Of a DNA stretch of 64,000 nt, positions 57,019 to 64,000 are shown piece by piece (positions within the stretch are counted from its first letter, which is position 1; each line of letters starts with the position of its first letter). Source of the stretch: Vigna angularis (taxonomy: Eukaryota > Streptophyta > Magnoliopsida > Fabales > Fabaceae); contig NC_068975.1 of assembly GCF_016808095.1 (NCBI RefSeq), positions 37,222,001-37,286,000 on the forward strand, written 5' to 3'. The notes under the pieces are model-generated. The model did no database searches, had not been told where the DNA came from, and worked only from the letters and a program-made list of their open reading frames with translations. Made by a program: the position numbers and the translations under genes.

Positions 57019-58719
57019 TCATTTTGCAACCCAAGCATATCTTCCACTTGGAACACCATAATGCTTAATTTTACATTTATTAGATGTATGACCCTTTTTC
57101 ATACAATAAAAGCATGATGCAACATTTGTGTTCCTATAAGTAGTTCCTTTTTGTACCCAAGTTCTACGGGTTCTATGATTATGTTTAGTTTTAGGAACAT
57201 ACTTATTTTTAACAACCTTATTTTCATTAGTTTTACTACATTCTCTAGTGGTTGTATTTTCAGAAAAATATTTGAATTTTATGCAAGATTCACATTCATT
57301 TTTAGTAACATATTTTTCTTTTTCATAATATAAAACCTTATTTTTTAAATTTCTAATTTCTTCCGCTTGATATAAAAATTTATTTTTCAAACTTCTGTTT
57401 TCTTCAGATAAATTTGTAAATTCAGTTTTCAAATTATCATTTATTTTAGAGAAGTTTTCAGAAGTAATTTTCAATTTTTCATTTTCTTCAAGAATATTTT
57501 CAAAATTCAATTTTAACTTTTTGAAGTCCTTTTTCAATTTCTTATGAGCTATATCTAATTTTTCAGATTCTACTAATAAAGCAGCATAAGTATCATGCAG
57601 TTCATCTTCATCCATATGACTATCATTATCAGAATAGTGTGAACTACTTACTTGGCTGACGTTATCATCATCTGCCATCAAACAGATATTTGCTTCTTCA
57701 TCTGAGTCGCTTGAATCTGAAATGGTCTCATTGTCGTCTTCCCAGGCAATGTAGGCCTTCTTTTTCTTGAAGAATCTTTTCTCCTTCTTTTCTTCACCCT
57801 TCTTTTGATTTGGGCAGTCTGCTTTTAGATGCCCCTTTTCTCCACAGCCGTAACATCGGTAATTTGAGGAAGATGCTTGATTATCTTTCTTTTCGTATCT
57901 AAATCTTCCTTTACCTTTAGACTTCATGAACCTGTTTAACCTTTTGATCATGAGACTTAAATTTTCTTCTTCGTCTGAGTCTTCATCTTCTGATTTACCT
58001 TTGTTTCTTTCAACTTCCGACTTTAATGCCAAACTCTTCTTGTTGTTTTTGGCTTTTGCTTCTTCTTCATCAAGTCTTCCAAGATCAAGTTCATGCTCTC
58101 TCAACTTTCCAAATAATGCAGCCATTGTCATCGTGTTGAGATTTTGTGACTCAGAAATTGCAGTCACTTTTGGTTGCCAAGACCTGTCTAAAGATTTCAA
58201 AATTTTAATGTTAAGCTCATCAGTATCGAAAGACTTACCTAATCCAATAAGATGATTTACGATGTTGGTGAAGCGTTTCTGAACATCTACTATTGTTTCC
58301 CCTTGCTTCATCCTGAACATTTCGTATTCCTGGATTAATGTATTCTTTCTTGCTCTCTTAACATCATCTGTACCTTCGTGGGTTACTCTAAGTACTTCCC
58401 ACATTTCTTGTGCAGTTTTACAAATAGAAATCCTGTAAAACTCATCAACAGTTAAAGCAGATGAAATAATATTACGAGCTTTTACATCATTACCAAATTT
58501 TCTCTTATCTTCAACAGTCCATTGGTCACGGGGCTTTGGTTCCTGCATATTGTTAATTGGAACAAAAGGACCAGATACAACAGCATCCCAAATATCTATA
58601 TCAATAGATTCCATAAATATTTGCATTCTTACCTTCCAGAATGCATAGTTCTCACCAGTGAATAGTGGGGGTCTATTGATAGAAGCACCCTCTGCAAAGG
58701 TTTGATGTGATCCCGCCAT
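57019..58719 (-). CDS. Copia Gag, unit 3
   Basis: Protein identical to the other units. One silent change, at 57058 (A instead of G on the plus strand). Confidence 0.93.
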   Translation of the reverse strand: MAGSHQTFAEGASINRPPLFTGENYAFWKVRMQIFMESIDIDIWDAVVSGPFVPINNMQEPKPRDQWTVEDKRKFGNDVKARNIISSALTVDEFYRISICKTAQEMWEVLRVTHEGTDDVKRARKNTLIQEYEMFRMKQGETIVDVQKRFTNIVNHLIGLGKSFDTDELNIKILKSLDRSWQPKVTAISESQNLNTMTMAALFGKLREHELDLGRLDEEEAKAKNNKKSLALKSEVERNKGKSEDEDSDEEENLSLMIKRLNRFMKSKGKGRFRYEKKDNQASSSNYRCYGCGEKGHLKADCPNQKKGEEKKEKRFFKKKKAYIAWEDDNETISDSSDSDEEANICLMADDDNVSQVSSSHYSDNDSHMDEDELHDTYAALLVESEKLDIAHKKLKKDFKKLKLNFENILEENEKLKITSENFSKINDNLKTEFTNLSEENRSLKNKFLYQAEEIRNLKNKVLYYEKEKYVTKNECESCIKFKYFSENTTTRECSKTNENKVVKNKYVPKTKHNHRTRRTWVQKGTTYRNTNVASCFYCMKKGHTSNKCKIKHYGVPSGRYAWVAK

Positions 58720-58753
58720 TTGAATGACTATCAAAGCAAGCTCTGATACCAAT

Positions 58754-59847
58754 TGTCAGAGCAGCTGCAGCGGAATGGTTAGCGTGGGAACAAACCAAGA
58801 GGGGGGGTGAATTGGTTATTTTCAAATATTATCCCTTTTTAATATTTTTCTCTTAATTTCTTACTAAGCAGATAATTAAACTTAAATAACAGAGTAAGGG
58901 AAAGAGAAAAATTACACAGGTATTTTATCCTGGTTCAGATCACTAGGATCCTACGTCCAGTCGCTTATCTCAAACAAGATAAACCTTTTTCACTATCACA
59001 AAACTATTACAAATATTAGTCACACAGAAAAACAATTTGTAACAGTTTAGAAATTACCACCTCTCTTGAAACCACAAGAGATGAACTTACACCTCCTTTG
59101 AATCTTCACAAAGGATGATCACCTCCTTCGAATGCTTCACGAAGGATGATTCTCTTCCAGACACTTCCTCAGACACACCAAGGATGATCAAGCTATTCCT
59201 CTGTCACCGCAGTACCACTTCAGGACTTTGCAGACAAGAGTTTCCTTAGCTTCAGCAATTTCACAGAGTTCTCAAAAGAGTTCAGAGTACTTGAGCACAA
59301 GGGAAGAGTTGAAGTTGAGAGAAAATGAGAGTCTATTTATAGACTCATCCAAAGGCTCCTCCATTTTCGCTTTTAGACTTTCTGACTGTGTTAATCGATT
59401 AGCTACAGTGGTTAATCGATTAACAACCCAACGGATACTTCAACGGCTCTAAAAACGGCTAGTTTTTCAAACGTTCACCTTGTTAATCGATTAACAGCCC
59501 TTGTTAATCGATTAACGCTAATCGATTAACACCCTCTGTTAATCGATTAGCACTGCACTGCTTGGCTTCTTCATGGCGCACTGGAACAATCGATTAACAG
59601 CCCTTGTTAATCGATTAACGCTAATCGATTAGCACCTCTTGTTAATCGATTAGCACTGCACAGAATTTTGCTTATGGCTTATTTTTACATCACTTTTGAA
59701 TGCATACATAAAACTACTAATTTTCCTATGTTCATACAATTATTACAAAAGATTACAAGTCTTCAAAGATCATTCTTCATGAGTCTTGTTTGTTCTTGAC
59801 TTTGAATTGGACATCATCAAAACTTCATCTTCATCAATTTGCTAACA
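58754..59847 (-). repeat. LTR 4 of the Sirevirus array (rightmost, 5' end)
   Basis: 1094 bp, ending TAACA directly before the target-site duplication ttatt (59848-59852). No difference from LTR 1 was found. Confidence 0.95.
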
Positions 59848-60322
59848 TTATTTATTTATAAATGAAGTGTTTGTAAAAAAAAGCATGGAAAGCTGAACAT
59901 ATTTTTTTTTTACTTTTTAGTTTATTAATTTATTGATTTGTAAATTAATTTTTAAATACTTTTAAAGTTAAGTAATTATATTTTAATTATAATTATATTT
60001 TAAGTAAATTATGAATTTATAATTAAGTTAATTTTGTTTTATTTAATGAATTAATTATTATTAATTTAATAAAATTTAATTGATTTTGTTTTGAATTGTT
60101 TTATTTTTAAAGAAGAACGGGGAGAAGGAAAAGAAGAGGAATTTGATTTCCATGAAAGTGGTGGAGTGTGGGGATGCATTCATATATTGATGGGGGATCA
60201 TTATTGAAGCGGTTGGAAGTTGGAGAAAGTTAAAAATTTTAACTACTACATTAAATATTACGGGCAAAAGAGGAATGTAGAAGTGCAGGAAACACTGAGT
60301 GGTGGTGGAGGAAGCAATACTC

Positions 60323-60600
60323 TAACACTTAATAGATTCTTAGTAGTGGAGCCCAAAGAATTTGTTGGACCTTTTAATTTTTATTTTGATTTTGACAAGG
60401 TTTTTTTATATTTTATAAATTAGTTTTATAAAATTAAATTAAATTTATTTTCTAATATAATATCACAAGGATATGTTGATTCTATGTATGAGAGACACAA
60501 ACATGACGTAAAAAATATTAAGAAAATGAGTTTTTTTTTGTCAATTATACTTACCATTTTAGTTTTTTCAAACACTAATAAAATTTAAAAAAAGAACCAT
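60323..60600. other. AT-rich flank right of the TIR element
   Basis: No gene or repeat is recognised. Confidence 0.4.
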
Positions 60601-61310
60601 GATATCAGTACAAATTAAAAATTAGCGCAATAAGATTATAATAATCATAAATAATCAGTACAATAATTAATATAATATAATCAATACAAAATAATCAGTA
60701 CAATAATTAATATTCTTATATTTATCAATCAAAAATAATTAATTTTTAATGACCTCAAACAATACAAGAACTCACGACAAAATTGTCCAAAAATCAGTAC
60801 AAATTAAAAATTAGCGAATTGAGACTATATTAATCATAAATAATCAGTACAATTAGTAGAATAATCAGTACAATAATCAGTACAATAAATAATCAGTACA
60901 ATAATTAATATTCTTATATTTATCAATCAAAAATAGTTAATTTTTAATGACCTCAAACAATACAAGAACTCACGACAAAATTGTCCAAAAATCAGTACAA
61001 ATTAAAAATTAGCGAATTAAGATTATATTAATCATAAATAATCAGTACAATAATTAGTAGAATAATCAGTACAATAAATAATCAGTACAATAATTAATAT
61101 TCTTATATTTATCAATAAAAAATAGTTAATTTTTAATGACTCAAACAATACAAGAACTCACGACAAAATTGTCCAAAAATCAGTACAAATTAAAAATTAG
61201 CGAATTAAGATTATATTAATCATAAATAATCAGTACAATAATTAGTAGAATAATCAGTACAATAAATAATCAGTACAATAATTAATATTCTTATATTTAT
61301 CAATCAAAAA
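60601..61310. repeat. Tandem repeat of about 190 bp, nearly four copies
   Basis: The phrase 'attcttatatttatcaat' recurs near 60712, 60910, 61100 and 61288 (periods about 198, 190 and 188). Each unit also contains 'caagaactcacgacaaaatt' and several copies of 'aatcagtacaat', which itself forms a shorter tandem. Units 2-4 are nearly identical, so the array is recent. It ends about 280 bp upstream of the WAT1-like start codon. Confidence 0.9.
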
Positions 61311-61478
61311 TAATATTCTTTATTAAATTAAATAGTTTATTAATTACGTATTGGTTTTTCTGTCACAGGAAAAATTGATCTTGTTGTTTTTGGTATTGTA
61401 ATAAAAACCAATAAAGGAATGTGGAAAACAATTGAGCACCACTTATTTTTATGGAATCTACAACACACTAACTCTGCC

Positions 61479-61487
61479 CATAAATAA
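61479..61487 (+). promoter_or_regulatory. Possible TATA box of the WAT1-like gene
   Basis: The sequence cataaataa lies about 110 bp upstream of the ATG and is followed by a CT-rich leader (61488-61563), a common layout in plant promoters. Confidence 0.35.
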
Positions 61488-61590
61488 CACTCTCTCTTCT
61501 CTTCTGCAAGCCCAACATAAATTATATATCGCGTCTCTCTCTCTTCTCTCTCTTTCTTTCACTTTTCTTGGTACTTATCAAGAGACTGTC

Positions 61591-64000
61591 ATGGAGAAGT
61601 TGAACGTGGTGCATGCATTGAAGCCAGTTCTGCTAATGGTGTTGGTGCAGGTTGCAAATGCTTGGGTCAATGTTCTCTACAAGCTCGCCCTTAACGATGG
61701 CATGAACTTGAGTATCATCGTCGCTTACCGCTATGTTTTTGCAACTGTTTTCATTGCTCCATTAGCTTTTCTTATTGAAAGGTTCTTCCTTCTTTTCTCA
61801 TTCTTCCCTTCTTAATCTTTCGTTTTCTGATTATGTACGCAGACTGAAAATCATAAAAACGAAAAAGAAGAATAGTCAAATCGAAATTCAAGAGTGATTT
61901 TTTTTTTTCCAATCAACCCACTTAGGATTACTATTTGGGATAAATTAAGAAGCAATAGCAATAGTGTATGAGGTACACCCACTTGAAGAAATTAAGAAAT
62001 AAATGTAAAAGATGATGATTTGCAGGAAGACGAGGACGAAGATGACTTGGACGATACTTTTTCAGGCATTCGTATGCGGCTTAATTGGGTAGGTAATTTC
62101 TTCTTTATTCCTATTCCATATATGCTCATCCACGTAGAATCGTAACCTTCTCTAACTCTTTCTGCTAACTTCATTCAATTGGTTTTTCTTTTCTTTTCTT
62201 TTTTCGTCAACTTTTTCCAAAGAAGTTGCTATACACGTTAAGATTCAACCATGCACACTAACACCCATTTTTTCGATAAATCATTATATAATCCCAATCA
62301 TTACATGCCCATAGTTTTAATTAATTTCCATAAGTAATAATAAAATCTACATTAACATTCCATTTCTCATTCTATGCTAATTTCTTATAATGATATAAGC
62401 CTAATAATTACTAGAGTGTTTGTTTTAATTAATTAAGAAGTTAAGCAATTACTTTATTTTAAAAATTACGGAGCAACGTATTAAAAATAAAAATAAAAAT
62501 AAAACACGTTTAATATCTTTTTAATTCTTTATCCCGTATGAAGGTGGTGATTAGTATTTATGAAATTATCATTTCCAAATATATACTTTTAACTGGGACC
62601 ATCAATTATTATTGTTTTAAAGTGCGAGACATTTCTAGCGTTTAACTAGATAGATTTCTTTTGATCGAGGAGACATAATAATTTAATGTTTATTCAGAAC
62701 AAAATATCTAAGTGGGAACAATATCATGTTCATGGCATAGTATTATGCAGCTTTAAACTGGAGGCTATAAGAGGCGAAAACAAAGGAATAAGTTCTGAAA
62801 TTAGTATGGAATATATGTATTGTACCACCCCAACATTTAACCCTACTTTATATTTATTTCCAATTTATATTATTATTTAAATATAATATTATATTATTAA
62901 AAAATAGTTTTCAAGTACGTACTTCATAAAAAAGGTGTATATCAAAATATTATTTTCCTCTAAAAATAATTTATATTATGGAATTCGATATGATAATAAT
63001 TTTTTTTAATAATTTTTTAACGATGAATTATATGTTATTATTTTATTTATATGTATATTTAAAACGACCAATAATAAATTATTGGTTAAAAATGGTTGAT
63101 AAGAAAAATTGTCAACAGAACTTTTTTCTTATATTATTATTATATATAATATTTTCATCGTGTTCTTAGTCTGTTTGATGTATGTAGTATTTTTGTAGCA
63201 TTGACGAATATGTAGAATGCTTGTGATGAATTTATACGCAGTGGAGCATTGCCTCAAAACTTAAACATGGAAGCAATCGCTTTAACTTCAGTAACGTTCA
63301 CTACTGCCATATCCAATCTCATCCCAGCTCTCACCTTCATCATATCCCTTTCCTTCGGGTAAGAAGCTTTAAACATGAACATTTTTAGATTGTAGTTGTT
63401 TTAATCTGTGATTAAAATGAAAGTTGAATATAATATGTCTGTTTTTTGGTGAATGTGTTGAGATTGGAGAGATTGAATTTAAAAACAGCAGGAGGGAAGG
63501 CGAAGATAATTGGAACAATAACTGGAATTAGTGGAGCAATGATTCTAACTTTCTTGAAAGGCCCAGAAGTTCAGATGCTTTCGTTCCACATGAATCTTTT
63601 CAACCATCCAAGTGGCAATGTCGTACATCCACACGCTACTTCTGGCGTTATGACCATATTCGGTGCACTCGCGTCTGTCGCAAGCAACGTCTCTTATGCA
63701 CTATGGCTTATCATTCAGGTCGGTTTTATTTTTGCGTTCTAGCTAATGACGTTTATGTGTTTGAAGAATTGTTTATGTGAACATGCTTTTGATGAGTAAT
63801 CTTATAGCGCAGGCAAAAATGAGTGAAAGATACCCTTGTCCTTATTCAAGCACAGCGTTAATGTCCCTAATGGGGGCACTGTTATCCGTTTCTTATGCAT
63901 TTTGTGTTGAAAGGGATTTGAGTCAGTGGAGATTGGGCTGGAATATCAGACTGTTGACTGTAGCTTATGCGGTGTGTATGCTATTCTTTCTATTCATTAT
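61591..64000 (+). CDS. WAT1-related / nodulin MtN21-like EamA transporter (3' end outside window)
   Basis: A plant drug/metabolite exporter of the DMT superfamily, usually with ten membrane spans and two EamA domains, in the plasma or vacuolar membrane. Relatives move auxin or amino acids. Coding exons in the window are 61591-61781, 62026-62088, 63242-63358, 63463-63718 and 63813-63971, all with GT-AG borders and consistent phases. They give 262 residues of an expected 350-400. Family blocks visible are KPVLLMVLVQVANAW, YRYVFATVFIAPLAF, KMTWTILFQAFVCGLIGGA (split by intron 2), ALTSVTFTTAISNLIPALTF, and AKMSERYPCPYSSTALM at the start of the second EamA domain. The start is the Met followed by EKLNVVHALKP; upstream in-frame Mets lie in the leader. 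Substrate unknown. The final donor (gcg|gtgtgt) is assumed from family exon structure. Confidence 0.9.
62089..63241 (+). other. Intron 2 of the WAT1-like gene
   Basis: 1153 bp of AT-rich intron between donor GTAGGT and acceptor CGCAG. Frames at 62686-62880 and 62978-63169 inside it show no domain and are not supported as genes. Confidence 0.8.

Larger units (their letters stand above)
35507..59847 (-). mobile_element. Tandem array of a Sirevirus-type Copia retrotransposon (4 LTRs, 3 internal regions)
   Basis: A 24,341-bp array in minus orientation: LTR-internal-LTR-internal-LTR-internal-LTR, period exactly 7749 bp (starts 35507, 43256, 51005, 58754). LTRs are 1094 bp and internals 6655 bp. 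One target-site duplication, ttatt (35502-35506 and 59848-59852), flanks the whole array, and no duplication separates the units. Each unit has an initiator-Met primer site, gag, pol, a third ORF and several polypurine tracts. The domain order protease-integrase-RT-RNase H is Copia. The Gag coiled coil, the multiple purine tracts and the ORF after pol mark the Sirevirus lineage. I found six differences among copies. Neighbouring units share LTRs, which normal independent insertions cannot produce. Confidence 0.95.
34854..60322. mobile_element. TIR element, family A copy 3, host of the retrotransposon array
   Basis: The left end (34854 on, ttgtgttactccctccatca) and right end (about 60277-60322, gtggtggaggaagcaatactc) are imperfect inverted repeats. 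They match the termini at 12581-13506. Removing the retrotransposon array leaves about 1.1 kb: 34854-35506 plus 59853-60322. The left part shares the phrase 'gacatccgttga' near 35304 and the CT-rich subterminal tract (34920-35080) with copy 2. No transposase is seen. A 9-bp target-site duplication was not found at these exact ends. Confidence 0.6.

Noticed and set aside
56877..57059. Extra 60-codon minus-strand ORF only in unit 3
   Set aside because: Created by the single base change at 57058 in another frame over the gag-pol junction. It is not a conserved gene.
62978..63169. 63-codon ORF in WAT1-like intron 2
   Set aside because: AT-rich intronic sequence. The exon chain with matching phases skips it.

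Overview
This is plant nuclear DNA, most likely from a papilionoid legume. It is strongly AT-rich. Its genes carry GT-AG introns, and the recognisable host genes are plant-type: a CYP71D-like cytochrome P450, the complex III hinge subunit QCR6, serine decarboxylase, a PHD-like zinc-finger protein and a WAT1/MtN21 transporter. Termini of the form GGGTTAAATATGTTTTTAGT are common in legume genomes. The species assignment is inference; I see no decisive marker.

Layout. (1) 1-8855: a P450 gene (2479-6994) whose first coding exon is split by a 2.8-kb non-autonomous LTR retrotransposon that encodes Gag only (TR-GAG type, minus strand). The gene lies between two diverged direct repeats (about 536-1352 and 7215-8855), the mark of a tandem duplication. 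(2) 9044-11568: QCR6, complete in four coding exons. (3) 14513-19507: serine decarboxylase on the minus strand, five coding exons plus a likely 5'UTR intron. (4) 21083-22375: an intronless PHD-like gene, divergent from serine decarboxylase, with a 0.96-kb inverted-repeat transposon between the two. (5) 22.4-34.8 kb: gene-poor DNA with a degenerate repeat field, a Pack-MULE-like element carrying a zinc-knuckle fragment, a long TA microsatellite and a 2.15-kb solo LTR. (6) 34854-60322: a terminal-inverted-repeat element into which a 24.3-kb array of a Sirevirus-type Copia retrotransposon has inserted. (7) 60.6-61.3 kb: a 190-bp tandem repeat just upstream of a WAT1-like transporter gene that runs off the window at 64000.

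The most striking object is the array at 35507-59847. Four LTRs of 1094 bp alternate with three internal regions of 6655 bp in strict head-to-tail order with an exact 7749-bp period. A single 5-bp target-site duplication (ttatt) flanks the whole array. Each internal unit keeps intact gag, pol and a third ORF. I found only six base differences among the copies, all C:G to T:A transitions. Either a very young element was expanded by LTR-LTR recombination or a concatemer inserted; an assembly artefact must be excluded.

The host genes do not form a pathway: mitochondrial respiration, ethanolamine synthesis, a probable chromatin or zinc-binding protein, and membrane transport. The P450 is very probably non-functional, because it carries the insertion and also lacks the acidic residue normally found in the I-helix oxygen-activation motif.
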